Of a stretch of DNA of 64,000 bases, positions 1 to 8,854 are shown one piece after another. Both the position numbers and the translations under genes were made by a program. How positions within the stretch are numbered: the first letter of the stretch is position 1; every line of letters starts with the position of its first letter. Origin of the DNA: Flammeovirgaceae bacterium UBA2371 (lineage in GTDB: Bacteria > Bacteroidota > Bacteroidia > Cytophagales > Cyclobacteriaceae); assembly GCA_002345965.1 (NCBI GenBank), contig DDTF01000030.1, positions 135,358-199,357 of the forward strand, in the 5' to 3' direction. The notes beneath the pieces were generated by a model that was given only the letters and a program-made list of their open reading frames with translations, searched no databases and was not told the DNA's origin.

Positions 1-1541
1 CTGGTGAATCCATTCCCAGAAATCAATTACTGTTTGGGTTGGTGGATATTTTATACAGCCGAACGGAGGCAGAATTTAAACGTGGTACTTTTAGAGTAAA
101 AGGAGATACAGTTGATGTTTTTCTGGCCTATGCCGATTACGCTGTGCGCATCTATTTCTTTGGAGATGAAATAGAAGCCATTCAATTAATCGATCCTTTT
201 ACAGGTAAGAAAATATCCGATGAAAAGATGGCAGTTATATTTCCTGCCAATCTTTTTGTGACTGGAAAGGACATGCTCCAGCAAGCTATCCGTGAAATCC
301 AGGACGATATGGTTTTACAGGTAGATATGTTTACCTCAGAAAAGAGACACCTGGAAGCCAAACGTCTTAAGGAGCGCACAGAGTTTGATATTGAAATGAT
401 GCGTGAGCTGGGCTATTGCAGTGGTATAGAAAACTATTCGAGGTATTTTGATAGAAGAAAAGCTGGCGCAAGGCCTTTTTGTTTAATCGATTATTTTCCT
501 GATGACTTTTTAATGGTAATCGATGAGAGTCATGTTACTGTTCCACAAGTTAGAGCCATGTGGGGAGGGGACCGATCACGCAAAGTCAATCTGGTTGACT
601 ACGGATTCCGACTACCCTCAGCAATGGATAATCGCCCGCTAACTTTTAACGAGTTTGAAAGTATTCTCAATCAAGTAATTTATGTTAGTGCTACCCCGGC
701 AGAATATGAGTTGCGAAAATCAGATGGTGTGGTCATTGAACAGTTGATCCGGCCTACAGGCTTATTGGATCCTGAAATTGATGTAAGGCCTAGCAAAAAC
801 CAAATTGACGACTTGCTGGAGGAAATTGATGAAAGAGTAAAAAAACACGAACGCGTATTGGTAACCACACTTACTAAAAGAATGGCAGAAGAGCTCACCA
901 AATTTTTGGAACGTGCCAATGTAAAATGTCGCTACATACACTCTGAGGTTCAAACACTCGACAGAGTGGAAATACTTCGTGAGCTTAGGCTGGGTGTTTT
1001 TGATGTGCTCGTTGGGGTGAACCTACTCAGAGAAGGTTTGGATCTCCCTGAAGTATCGTTAGTGGCTATCCTGGATGCTGACAAAGAGGGCTTCTTGCGT
1101 AACCAAAGATCTCTCGTTCAAACTATAGGTCGAGCAGCCAGAAATGAAAACGGTAAAGTTATCATGTACGCAGACAAAATAACCGAGTCGATGCAACTGG
1201 CTATTGATGAGACCAATCGCAGAAGAAAAACACAACAAGATTACAACCTGGAGCATGGCATTACTCCTAAGACAATTCTCAAGTCCAAAGAGGCCATCAT
1301 GGATCAAACCAAAGTTGCCGACTCCAAAAAAACCACCAAGCGTTACTACATTGAGGATGAAGAAAAATCATTAGCGGCAGACCCTGTTGTTGCTTACCTA
1401 GGCATTGAAGAACTAAAGAAAATGGTGGAAAGGACCAGGAAATCAATGGAAAAAGCAGCCAAAGAACTTGAGTTTATTGAAGCTGCCCGACTGAGAGATG
1501 AATACCTGGCTTTACAGAAACTGATTGAGGAAAGAAGCTAA
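1..1541 (+). CDS. uvrB: UvrABC system protein B, 5'-truncated by the window edge
   Basis: This is the damage-verifying helicase-like subunit of nucleotide excision repair, which is loaded by UvrA and then recruits UvrC. The frame is open from base 3, and the reading begins inside the protein with IPRNQLLFGLVDILY, a typical UvrB stretch. About 512 residues are present of the usual 660-680, so the N-terminal Walker A region lies outside the window. Visible parts are the beta-hairpin/domain 2 region, the RGTFRVKGD segment, helicase motifs V and VI (GVNLLREGLDLPEVSL; QTIGRAARN) and the C-terminal UVR domain that contacts UvrC (ELEFIEAARLRDEY). The TTG at base 39 is internal, not a start. Identification is secure. 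Confidence 0.97.
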   Translation, partial: GESIPRNQLLFGLVDILYSRTEAEFKRGTFRVKGDTVDVFLAYADYAVRIYFFGDEIEAIQLIDPFTGKKISDEKMAVIFPANLFVTGKDMLQQAIREIQDDMVLQVDMFTSEKRHLEAKRLKERTEFDIEMMRELGYCSGIENYSRYFDRRKAGARPFCLIDYFPDDFLMVIDESHVTVPQVRAMWGGDRSRKVNLVDYGFRLPSAMDNRPLTFNEFESILNQVIYVSATPAEYELRKSDGVVIEQLIRPTGLLDPEIDVRPSKNQIDDLLEEIDERVKKHERVLVTTLTKRMAEELTKFLERANVKCRYIHSEVQTLDRVEILRELRLGVFDVLVGVNLLREGLDLPEVSLVAILDADKEGFLRNQRSLVQTIGRAARNENGKVIMYADKITESMQLAIDETNRRRKTQQDYNLEHGITPKTILKSKEAIMDQTKVADSKKTTKRYYIEDEEKSLAADPVVAYLGIEELKKMVERTRKSMEKAAKELEFIEAARLRDEYLALQKLIEERS

Positions 1542-1583
1542 ATTTGTTCCTGAATAAACACTAAATTTTATAAAGAGTTGACT

Positions 1584-2009
1584 ATGAAGAATTTTTTGAT
1601 CGTAATGCTGGTCTTCGGATTGGGACACCTGGCCAGAGCACAAAGCACAAGTGACATCATGCTGAGTGGTGCCCTGGACTTTATAAAAACTGATAATACA
1701 GGTCTTTTTGAAAAATCTCAGGTTGGTGTAGAAGCCAATTTTTTTGTTGCACGCCATTTTGCAGTAGGAGTAGGTGGTGAAATCTGGACAGATCAAAAAA
1801 ACTCATTTATGATGGGTGCAAGGTGGTACGCTAATGACAATATCTTTTTGAGATTCAGAGGGCTGATCGGTGCCAACGATGTGACTCTGGGAGGTGGCTA
1901 TGCTAAAGCCTTGTCGCAATACCTTCGTTTGGAAGGTATGGGGGATTTCTATCTCAACTCCACTGAATTTGGAGTGAGGATAGGATTGAGTTATGTAATT
2001 AAACGATAG
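1584..2009 (+). CDS. Small secreted outer-membrane beta-barrel-like protein
   Basis: The product has 141 residues. ATG 1584 is preferred to the in-frame TTG 1578 because it directly begins a signal peptide (MKNFLIVMLVFGLGHLARAQ) with an Ala-Gln cleavage end typical of Bacteroidetes. The mature part alternates short hydrophobic strands and turns (FFVARHFAVGVGGEIW, LRLEGMGDFYLN, FGVRIGLSYVIKR), as in 6- to 8-strand porin-like barrels. No lipobox, enzyme motif or known family was recognised. It lies 42 bp after uvrB and ends before a bidirectional terminator shared with the convergent superoxide dismutase gene. The barrel assignment is inferred from the residue pattern. Confidence 0.75.
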   Translation: MKNFLIVMLVFGLGHLARAQSTSDIMLSGALDFIKTDNTGLFEKSQVGVEANFFVARHFAVGVGGEIWTDQKNSFMMGARWYANDNIFLRFRGLIGANDVTLGGGYAKALSQYLRLEGMGDFYLNSTEFGVRIGLSYVIKR

Positions 2010-2032
2010 GAATAAGAAAAACGTAATAAAAT

Positions 2033-2058
2033 AAAAAGGCCTCTTTCGAGGCCTTTTT
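2033..2058. terminator. Bidirectional rho-independent terminator
   Basis: An 11-bp perfect inverted repeat (AAAAAGGCCTC / GAGGCCTTTTT) encloses a 4-base loop. It has A and T tracts on both sides and lies between the convergent beta-barrel and superoxide dismutase genes. Confidence 0.85.
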
Positions 2059-2086
2059 ATTTGCAGTTAGCACAGCAACAACGTCA

Positions 2087-2686
2087 TTAAGCACCAAAAC
2101 GCTTTGCTACTTCATTCCAGTTGACCACATTCCAAAATGCAGCTGCATAGTCTGGTCTGCGGTTTTGATAATTCAAATAGTAAGCATGCTCCCATACGTC
2201 CAGGCCAAGAATGGGTGTTCCCTTTACTTCAGCAATGTCCATCAAAGGATTGTCTTGATTGGGTGTACTGGTGATGACAAGCTTTCCACTTGCATCTTTG
2301 ATCAACCATGCCCATCCTGAACCAAAGCGACCACCAGCTGCGGCATTGAATTTCGCCTTCATTTCATCAAGACTTCCAAATGCTGCATTAATTGCATCGG
2401 CCAGCGCACCAGAAGGACTACCTCCTTTGGGACTCATTACTGTCCAAAATAAACTATGATTATAGTGTCCGCCACCATTATTCCTTACAGCCACCGGGTA
2501 CTTGGAAATGTTCTTACAAATTTCTTCTATGCTAAGTTTTTCAGCATCTGTTCCTGCAATTGCATTGTTCAGATTAGTAACGTAGGCATTGTGATGTTTG
2601 CCATGATGAATTTCCATAGTACGTGCATCGATGTGAGGTTCCAATGCATTAAAGTCGTATGGAAGGTTAGGGAGTGTAAAAGCCAT
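2087..2686 (-). CDS. sodA: Fe/Mn superoxide dismutase
   Basis: This enzyme converts superoxide to oxygen and hydrogen peroxide. The 199-residue protein is full length and lacks a signal peptide, so it should be cytoplasmic. Metal ligands are visible: His27 in MEIHHGKHH, a second His in GGGHYNHSLFW, and Asp plus His in DVWEHAYYLNY. The Gly before the second His and the Gln in STPNQDNPL are of the Mn-type or cambialistic class rather than strict Fe-SOD, but metal use cannot be settled from sequence. The gene is monocistronic, with a TAnnTTTG-like box upstream and a strong terminator downstream. Confidence 0.95.
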   Translation of the reverse strand: MAFTLPNLPYDFNALEPHIDARTMEIHHGKHHNAYVTNLNNAIAGTDAEKLSIEEICKNISKYPVAVRNNGGGHYNHSLFWTVMSPKGGSPSGALADAINAAFGSLDEMKAKFNAAAGGRFGSGWAWLIKDASGKLVITSTPNQDNPLMDIAEVKGTPILGLDVWEHAYYLNYQNRRPDYAAAFWNVVNWNEVAKRFGA

Positions 2687-2729
2687 TTGTAATTATGTTT
2701 AAATGTGAGTATTAAATGTTATATATCTT

Positions 2730-2737
2730 CAAATATA
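2730..2737 (-). promoter_or_regulatory. Putative Bacteroidetes -7 box for superoxide dismutase
   Basis: On the minus strand this reads TATATTTG, a perfect match to the TAnnTTTG -7 element of the Bacteroidetes primary sigma factor, 43 bases before the sod start. No clear -33 TTG box is seen at the usual spacing. Confidence 0.4.
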
Positions 2738-2776
2738 CTAACTAAGGCTTGGTAGAAAAAGTTTACCAATTTCCGT

Positions 2777-4213
2777 TTAAAACTTTTTAATCAGATCACC
2801 CAATACCTTGATACCATGGTCAATGTGATCTGTCCATGGTAACCCATAGCTAATCCTAAAATAATTTTGAAATTGACCTTGAGTGGAGAAAATATGTCCA
2901 GGGGCTATTCCTATATCATGCTTTAGTGCTCGTTTATGCAGCTTAAATGCGTCAATCTTTTCATGATTTTCTATCCACAAGGAAAAGCCTCCCTGTGGCC
3001 GCGTCACTTTAGTGTCTTCAGGAAAATATTCAGATATCGCCTGACTATACCTTAAACATTGTGTATGAAGTGCCTTTCTCAAATGCCGCAAATGCAATTC
3101 ATATCTCCCCTTTTGCAGGAAAATAGACAGCGCCTCCTGTAGCAATGTGTTGGTAGAAACATTATTCATTCTTTTCAAGGCAATAATGCGTTCTTTGTAT
3201 TGACCCGGAACTGCCCACCCTATTCTATATCCTGGTGCCAATGATTTAGAAAATGAACCACATTGCAAGACAATCCCCTCCTTGTCATACACTTTACAAG
3301 TTTTAGGTCTTGTTTTCCCAAAATAAAGTTCACCATAAATATCATCTTCAATCAATGGTATTTTCTTTCGGGTGAGAAGTTCTACCAGCTGTCGTTTGTT
3401 TTCATCTGGCATTAAACTACCTAGCGGATTATTAAAATTGCAAACAAACAAACAAGCCTTTATATCAAATCTAGAAATCGCATCCTCGAGGTAGTTCAAA
3501 TCTACCCCATCTCCTGAATGAGAAGGCACCTCTACCACATGAAGGCCAAGGCTTTCCATGACCTGAAATATGCCATAGTAAGTAGGGCTTTCTATTGCCA
3601 CTGCATCACCAGGCTGAGTTACTGCCTTGAGACAAAGCGATAATGCTTCAAGACACCCATTGGTAATTACAATATCATCATCACTCAATACCCCTCCCCA
3701 ATTGAATGATAATTTAGCTATCTGTTGTCTTAACACCACATTCCCCTGAAAATCTTCATAGTTAAGACAGCTATCATCGGAATCGCGAAGTGCCTGAATC
3801 ACTGCCTTATTTAACTTGGCGGTGGGGAGTAATGACGGAGCCGGTGTGCTTACAGAAAAATGAATTTTGGAACGTGTACGTAAGTCAGTATGCACGCTGG
3901 AAATCATCTCATCAAGGCTGACAGGAACTACTTCCTCAATCAACTTGCAGCAAGTAGGTTCCTCCATTCCATGTTTCGGAGAAAACTTAACATAATAGCC
4001 GGATTGCGGCCTGGCTTCTATCAACCCCTTACTTTCCAGATGGTAATAAGCTTGAAATGCAGTGCTAAGGCTTATTCCTTGCTCTTTACTGAGTGCTCTT
4101 ACTGACAAAAGCTTATCCCCTACTTTAAAGGTTTCTTTTGCAATTAAACTTTCAATTCGTTCCGCCACCTCCATGTACAGGTGATCAGACTTTAATTCCA
4201 GTGTAGTTTCCAT
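2777..4213 (-). CDS. MocR/PdxR-like regulator (GntR HTH fused to class I aminotransferase fold)
   Basis: The 478-residue protein has an N-terminal GntR winged helix (about residues 8-75, with LLSVRALSKEQGISLSTAFQAYYHLE as recognition region) and a C-terminal type I aminotransferase-like domain (about 120-478). The PLP-binding lysine is Lys323 in CGSFSKSLAPGYRIGW, and the ring-stacking/aspartate segment LFVCNFNNPLG is present. MocR regulators use PLP or an amino-PLP adduct as effector and usually control an adjacent divergent gene. Here the divergent neighbour is a DMT exporter heading a five-gene cluster that includes a PLP decarboxylase, so control of that cluster is the natural inference. 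The start at 4213 gives an intact HTH. Confidence 0.92.
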   Translation of the reverse strand: METTLELKSDHLYMEVAERIESLIAKETFKVGDKLLSVRALSKEQGISLSTAFQAYYHLESKGLIEARPQSGYYVKFSPKHGMEEPTCCKLIEEVVPVSLDEMISSVHTDLRTRSKIHFSVSTPAPSLLPTAKLNKAVIQALRDSDDSCLNYEDFQGNVVLRQQIAKLSFNWGGVLSDDDIVITNGCLEALSLCLKAVTQPGDAVAIESPTYYGIFQVMESLGLHVVEVPSHSGDGVDLNYLEDAISRFDIKACLFVCNFNNPLGSLMPDENKRQLVELLTRKKIPLIEDDIYGELYFGKTRPKTCKVYDKEGIVLQCGSFSKSLAPGYRIGWAVPGQYKERIIALKRMNNVSTNTLLQEALSIFLQKGRYELHLRHLRKALHTQCLRYSQAISEYFPEDTKVTRPQGGFSLWIENHEKIDAFKLHKRALKHDIGIAPGHIFSTQGQFQNYFRISYGLPWTDHIDHGIKVLGDLIKKF

Positions 4214-4349
4214 GGCTTAAACTGATATGGTCAAAATTAATAAAACTGAAACTGTTTTTTCACCGTTAATACCATCAATTTTGAACCCTAAAATCTTGAG
4301 TTCTGTCAAAAACATCAATAGCAAACCAATTTCAAGCTTTTTTGGTCAT

Positions 4350-4364
4350 TGTAGAACTGTAGAA
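4350..4364. promoter_or_regulatory. Candidate MocR operator (direct repeat TGTAGAA-C-TGTAGAA)
   Basis: Two identical heptamers with an 8-bp period lie in the 190-bp divergent interval, 41-55 bases before the DMT start. MocR proteins commonly bind direct repeats in such intervals. This is a by-eye observation in AT-rich DNA. Confidence 0.3.
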
Positions 4365-4404
4365 AATAAAGAACAAATTCATTTGATTATTAATTACCAA
4401 AATA

Positions 4405-5337
4405 ATGACAGAGAACAGAAAAAATTTACTGCCCTATCTGGCACTGGCCGTGGTTTGTATTGCCTGGGGAACTACCTATCTCGCATTGCGGATAGGCGTT
4501 TTAGAGTTTCCTGCATTTCTATTTAGTGGTCTACGCCAATTGATTGCTGGAATTCTGCTTACGGGTGTACTTCTCACCGTTGGAAAACTGAAACTCCCAT
4601 CAAAGTCAGTAATAATAAATCAGGCCATTGGCGGTTTTTTTATGATCACGATGGGAAACGGCCTGGTGGGATGGGCCGAGATTCATGTAAGCAGCGGAGT
4701 TGCTGCCATCATTTGTTCTATGGTACCCATTTGGGTTATCTTAATTAACCTTCTCATTGCTAAAGAGGAAAAACCAACTTTTCCTATTATAATGGGTATG
4801 GCCATAGGATTAAGTGGCATCATTCTGATTTTTGGTGAAAATATTACCGACTTTACTAATGCTGGTTACACTTTAGGGATTATTATGATTTTCATCGCTA
4901 ACTTAGGCTGGGCAGGTGGAAGCATATGGATGAAACGAAAAAATCAACATAGTGACCCCTTTCTTAATGCCGGTTTGCAAATGGTCTTCGGTGGATTGTT
5001 CTTAATGCCAGTAAGCTTGGTATTTGATAATTACGAAACCATTCAATGGAGCAACAACGTTATTTATTCATTGGTATATCTAATCTTAGTAGGGTCTGTA
5101 GCTGCATATGCATGCTATTCTTATGCAATTAAAAATCTGCCTATAACAATTGTTACACTTTATGCTTACATCAATCCCATAGTGGCTATCGTACTGGGTT
5201 GGTTAGTTCTTGGTGAAAAATTAAACTTGAGAATTGTTATTGCCATTGGTGTTACCCTTGCTGGCATCTATATCGTCAACCGTGGATATCAACTAAGAAA
5301 TTTATGGCGATCACAATTTTCAACTAATCCTGAGTGA
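4405..5337 (+). CDS. DMT superfamily transporter, EamA type
   Basis: The 310-residue inner-membrane protein has about ten hydrophobic segments arranged as two EamA repeats. The first starts at YLALAVVCIAWGTTYLALRIG and the second at GIIMIFIANLGWAGGSIWMKR; both carry the family's WG(T/G) signature. EamA proteins are usually exporters or exchangers of amino acids and other small metabolites. The gene stop overlaps the next start (TGATG) and the whole cluster to 8790 is tightly packed, so co-transcription is very likely. Divergence from the MocR gene suggests regulated export or uptake of the substrate or product of the PLP decarboxylase encoded downstream. The substrate cannot be read from sequence. 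Confidence 0.92.
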   Translation: MTENRKNLLPYLALAVVCIAWGTTYLALRIGVLEFPAFLFSGLRQLIAGILLTGVLLTVGKLKLPSKSVIINQAIGGFFMITMGNGLVGWAEIHVSSGVAAIICSMVPIWVILINLLIAKEEKPTFPIIMGMAIGLSGIILIFGENITDFTNAGYTLGIIMIFIANLGWAGGSIWMKRKNQHSDPFLNAGLQMVFGGLFLMPVSLVFDNYETIQWSNNVIYSLVYLILVGSVAAYACYSYAIKNLPITIVTLYAYINPIVAIVLGWLVLGEKLNLRIVIAIGVTLAGIYIVNRGYQLRNLWRSQFSTNPE

Positions 5338-6221
5338 TGATGATTCCAATTCCGTTTCAAACCATCGACTGGAATAATGTTCCGGTAACTGAACATCCTG
5401 GAGAAAAAGGGGTGGCTTATTGGAGAACACTACAATATGATGGGTTGAGAATAAGAATGGTAGAATATTCGCCCGGTTACATTGCTGATCATTGGTGTGA
5501 ACTAGGTCATATTATTTATTGTATTAAAGGTGAACTGATCTCTGAGTTGGCAGATGGCACTTCTCATCTTCTTAAAGCGGGCATGAGTTATCATGTTAGT
5601 GATCAGATGAGTAAGCACCGATCAACCACCAAAGATGGTGTAGTAATATTCATCGTTGATGGTGCATTTTTAGCTACTCCGAGTCAATCAATAAACCATA
5701 ATCTCGAAATAATGATGAACGCTACACCTTGGTTTGAAAGAGAGTTTAAATTTGGATTGCCTCCTGGGATGCTCCCATTCTTTTTGGAGCGATTATCTTT
5801 TACTACGTTGAGGCTGGAGCAAAAAGTAAGGAATGTTTCAGAGAAAATTTTATCTGAAAAACTGGAAGGTAAGTGGTCGGTCAAACAAAACATTGGTCAC
5901 CTGGCAGAAGTGGATAAGATCGCAGGGAAAAGAATCAATGAAATGATTTCAGGAATTGCCCAATTATCTCCTGCTGTATTTGAACCCACAAAAGATTACA
6001 ATGGAATGCCGATATCTGAAGTAATCGATATTTTTAGACACAACAGAGCCGAAAACCTCAAAACCTACCAAAGTCTATCCGAAGCAGACTTGAAAAAATC
6101 ATCATTACATCCCAGATTAAAGGTGATGATGAACCCCGTTGATCTGGCCATGTTTGATGCAGAGCATGACGATCACCATTTGGTAAGAATTAATCAAATA
6201 CTCAACACTTTAATATCATGA
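5337..6221 (+). CDS. DHCW-type cupin fused to a DinB/YfiT four-helix domain
   Basis: The 294-residue protein joins two domains usually found separately. Residues 1-112 are a DHCW-motif cupin (ADHWCELGHIIYCIKGEL; metal-site region HW and GH). Residues about 130-290 are a DinB-family four-helix bundle with the expected metal histidines, one in WSVKQNIGHLAEVD and a cluster at AEHDDHHLVRI. DinB proteins include thiol-S-transferases; the DHCW cupin family has no assigned reaction. Two adjacent ATGs (5337, 5340) follow a GTG; 5337 overlaps the transporter stop. The 3' end overlaps the next gene by 4 bp. Function is unknown. A role in handling a reactive metabolite is only an inference from DinB and DJ-1 neighbours. 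Confidence 0.85.
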   Translation: MMIPIPFQTIDWNNVPVTEHPGEKGVAYWRTLQYDGLRIRMVEYSPGYIADHWCELGHIIYCIKGELISELADGTSHLLKAGMSYHVSDQMSKHRSTTKDGVVIFIVDGAFLATPSQSINHNLEIMMNATPWFEREFKFGLPPGMLPFFLERLSFTTLRLEQKVRNVSEKILSEKLEGKWSVKQNIGHLAEVDKIAGKRINEMISGIAQLSPAVFEPTKDYNGMPISEVIDIFRHNRAENLKTYQSLSEADLKKSSLHPRLKVMMNPVDLAMFDAEHDDHHLVRINQILNTLIS

Positions 6222-6796
6222 CAAGAACTGCTGTAATCGTTGCCTGGGAAAAATTTACAGATATAGATGTTTATTTAGCCTGGGATTTACTCAATCGTAT
6301 AAGACTTAGAGATAAAGAATGGAAAGTTAAAATAGTAGGCACAGAGCCTATTCACTCTTCTTTGTTTGGAATCAACCAGCAAATGCATGGCAATATCGAT
6401 GAATGCAAATATGCAGATGTTGTTTTATTTACCAGTGGCCAAACTACAAGAAGACTAATCAAGGACAAGGCTTACCTGGACCGGTTTCAGCTTAATCCAG
6501 ATAAGCAGATCATAGCCTCCATGTGTTCAGGCGCATTGCTGCTTGCCGCACTTGGATTACTGGATGGCTTAACAGCCACTACCTACCCCACTGCAGTAAA
6601 AGACCTTCAAGCATTTGGAATTGAAGTGGAGGAAAAGCCACTTGTTACTCATGGCAACATAGCTACAGCAGCTGGCTGTCTGGCTGCCATTGACCTTGTA
6701 GGCTGGATAGCAGGCAAAACACATGGCACTGAATTAATGGAAGAGGTGGTAGCATCTGTACAACCTGTAGGTAAAGGACTAGCGTGCATCTACTAA
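6218..6796 (+). CDS. DJ-1/PfpI family protein
   Basis: The 192-residue protein has the DJ-1/PfpI fold with the nucleophile elbow MCSGALLLAALGLLDG, placing the reactive cysteine at Cys103. The following TTYP and the late THGNIATAAGC segment fit the subgroup that resembles the N-terminal domain of GATase1-like AraC regulators, but no HTH is present. Members act as glyoxalases, deglycase-like enzymes or isonitrile hydratases; sequence alone does not choose between these. The start overlaps the cupin-DinB gene by 4 bp (ATGA) and the next gene starts 10 bp later, so it belongs to the MocR-linked operon. Confidence 0.9.
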   Translation: MTRTAVIVAWEKFTDIDVYLAWDLLNRIRLRDKEWKVKIVGTEPIHSSLFGINQQMHGNIDECKYADVVLFTSGQTTRRLIKDKAYLDRFQLNPDKQIIASMCSGALLLAALGLLDGLTATTYPTAVKDLQAFGIEVEEKPLVTHGNIATAAGCLAAIDLVGWIAGKTHGTELMEEVVASVQPVGKGLACIY

Positions 6797-6806
6797 AGAG
6801 TCTATA

Positions 6807-8177
6807 ATGAACATTTTTAAAGAACGTGAAGCAATCGGCACCCTGCTTGACAAGACGGTGCAGATTGCCGAAAAATATTTCTCCACTAAACAACTACCCC
6901 CCGGAAGATATATCAATGATCTGGAACTAAAAGACCTCCCTGTAAAGGGCATTGGCACGATCGAAACCCTGAATTTGTTTTACAAAAACTATGCTCACCA
7001 GATTGCTGATAGTAATGGCCCTCGGTATTTTGGATTTGTAACAGGAGGAACAACACCAGCTGCATTGGCCGGTGACTGGCTGGTAAGTACTTACGATCAA
7101 AATGCATTTGGCAGCAACGACTCCATTGCACCACAACTCGAGAGACAGACCATTCATTTTCTAAAGCAGTTATTTGAGCTGGACAATTCCTATTTTGGAA
7201 CCTTTGTAACAGGGGCAACCGTCTCCAATTTTACCAATCTGGCCATTGCACGTCAATGGATTGGCGAGCAATCACAAATAGACATAAGCAACGAAGGAGT
7301 ATTCAACCTCAATTTTAAAGTATTAAGCGGTACGGCTCATTCAAGCATCTTCAAATCATTGTCCATGCTGGGCATTGGAAGAAATTCACTTCAAAAAATT
7401 GATACCCTTGAGAACAGAGAGGCTATTGATGTCGACCTATTAGAAATGGCGTTGAAGCAAATTAATACGCCTTGCATTGTTATTGCCAATGCTGGCACTG
7501 TCAATACAGTAGACTTTGATGACCTGGTGGCCATAGGAGAATTAAAAAAGAAATACAATTTCTGGTTACATGTGGATGCGGCATTTGGTGGGTTTGCGGC
7601 ATTGTCTGAAAAACATGCCCACTATGTAAAGGGCATTAATAATGCTGACTCCATAACTATAGATGGTCACAAATGGCTGAACGTTCCTTATGATTCAGCC
7701 ATGCAGTTTTCAAAACATAAAAAATTGCAGTTGAAGGTTTTTCAAAACAGCGCAGCTTATCTGGGTGATCCTGATGTTAGTCCGGATTACTTTCATTACA
7801 CACCTGAAAATTCAAGAAGATTTCGAGCGTTACCGGCATGGTTTACATTGATGGCCTACGGAAGGGAGGGATATGCAGAAATCATAGAGAGGAATTGTGC
7901 CATGGCCAAACTATTGGGGGATTGGATAGAAACGTCTGATAAATTCACTTTACTCTCTCCTGTGCGTATGAATGTAGTTTGTTTTACCTTGAAGAGAAAA
8001 GAAATTTCATTTGATGACATAAAAGGCTATCTGGCCAGAATCAGAGAGGATGGACGGGTGTTTTTTACGCCTACATTATACAAAGGAGTGCCCGCCATCA
8101 GGGCTGCTATATCCAATTGGCAAACCCAGGAAAAGGATATTCAAATTACCATTGAAGCACTTAAAGAAATAGATTAA
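6807..8177 (+). CDS. Group II pyridoxal-dependent amino-acid decarboxylase
   Basis: The 456-residue protein is a fold-type I PLP enzyme of the glutamate/aromatic amino-acid decarboxylase group. The Schiff-base lysine is Lys289 in TIDGHKWLNVPYD, the PLP-stacking His is in SGTAHSSIFKSL, and the cofactor Asp is in WLHVDAAFGG. Length and order match the family. The likely reaction is removal of the alpha-carboxyl group from an amino acid to give an amine; the acid used is not evident. It sits in the tight operon with an EamA transporter and a PaiB-like protein, which makes an amine-handling pathway plausible. Confidence 0.9.
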   Translation: MNIFKEREAIGTLLDKTVQIAEKYFSTKQLPPGRYINDLELKDLPVKGIGTIETLNLFYKNYAHQIADSNGPRYFGFVTGGTTPAALAGDWLVSTYDQNAFGSNDSIAPQLERQTIHFLKQLFELDNSYFGTFVTGATVSNFTNLAIARQWIGEQSQIDISNEGVFNLNFKVLSGTAHSSIFKSLSMLGIGRNSLQKIDTLENREAIDVDLLEMALKQINTPCIVIANAGTVNTVDFDDLVAIGELKKKYNFWLHVDAAFGGFAALSEKHAHYVKGINNADSITIDGHKWLNVPYDSAMQFSKHKKLQLKVFQNSAAYLGDPDVSPDYFHYTPENSRRFRALPAWFTLMAYGREGYAEIIERNCAMAKLLGDWIETSDKFTLLSPVRMNVVCFTLKRKEISFDDIKGYLARIREDGRVFFTPTLYKGVPAIRAAISNWQTQEKDIQITIEALKEID

Positions 8178-8178
8178 G

Positions 8179-8790
8179 ATGTATATCGCAAAATACAATA
8201 GAAATGAAAATCGAGAGGAACAACTTGATTTCATTCGGAAAAATAGTTTTGGAGTATTGATCAATGAAGTGAATGGAAGGCCATGGGCTACACACATTCC
8301 CTTTACCCTGAATAGGGAAGGCTCTAAACTCACCAGTCATATGTCAAGAGGAAATCAGCAGTGGAGACATTTCACTTCCGATAAAGAAGTAATGATAATT
8401 TTTTCTGGCCCACATTCTTACGTTTCATCCTCTTGGTACAACCATGAAAATGTGCCTACCTGGAATTACATCGCCATTCATGTCTACGGGAAAATCAAAA
8501 TCATTGAAGGGGATGAGCTAAAAGCTTCCCTTAAAGAACTGACCAATCACTACGAAGCTGATTCCATCAACCCGGTATCTGTTGAGAAATTAACGCCCTC
8601 CTACCTTGAAAGAGAAATTCGCGGAATCGTTGCTTTCGAAATCGACATAACCAATATAGAAGCTGCTTATAAATTGTCTCAAAACAGAGAAAAAGAAGAT
8701 TATGAAAACATCATCAGCGAACTAAATAAGAAAGAAGACGTTGGCGCCAAGGCAATAGCGCATGAAATGAAAAAAAGGTGCCCTTATTAA
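8179..8790 (+). CDS. PaiB-like FMN-binding split-barrel protein
   Basis: The 203-residue protein matches the FMN-binding negative regulator family named after Bacillus PaiB. Signature stretches are the N-terminal FVLI-type GVLINEVNGRPWATHIPF, the SHMSRGNQQWRHF turn, and the conserved WYNHENVPTWNYIAIHVYG flavin-site segment. PaiB is linked to polyamine/acetylation control in Bacillus, but the fold is a flavin split barrel and many members may be enzymes. It starts only 1 bp after the decarboxylase stop and ends the MocR-linked cluster. No DNA-binding domain is visible. Confidence 0.9.
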   Translation: MYIAKYNRNENREEQLDFIRKNSFGVLINEVNGRPWATHIPFTLNREGSKLTSHMSRGNQQWRHFTSDKEVMIIFSGPHSYVSSSWYNHENVPTWNYIAIHVYGKIKIIEGDELKASLKELTNHYEADSINPVSVEKLTPSYLEREIRGIVAFEIDITNIEAAYKLSQNREKEDYENIISELNKKEDVGAKAIAHEMKKRCPY

Positions 8791-8854
8791 TTACCTCATC
8801 AGGCGCTAAAACCACAACATTTAAATATATTTATTAAGACAAAAGGATATTTCC

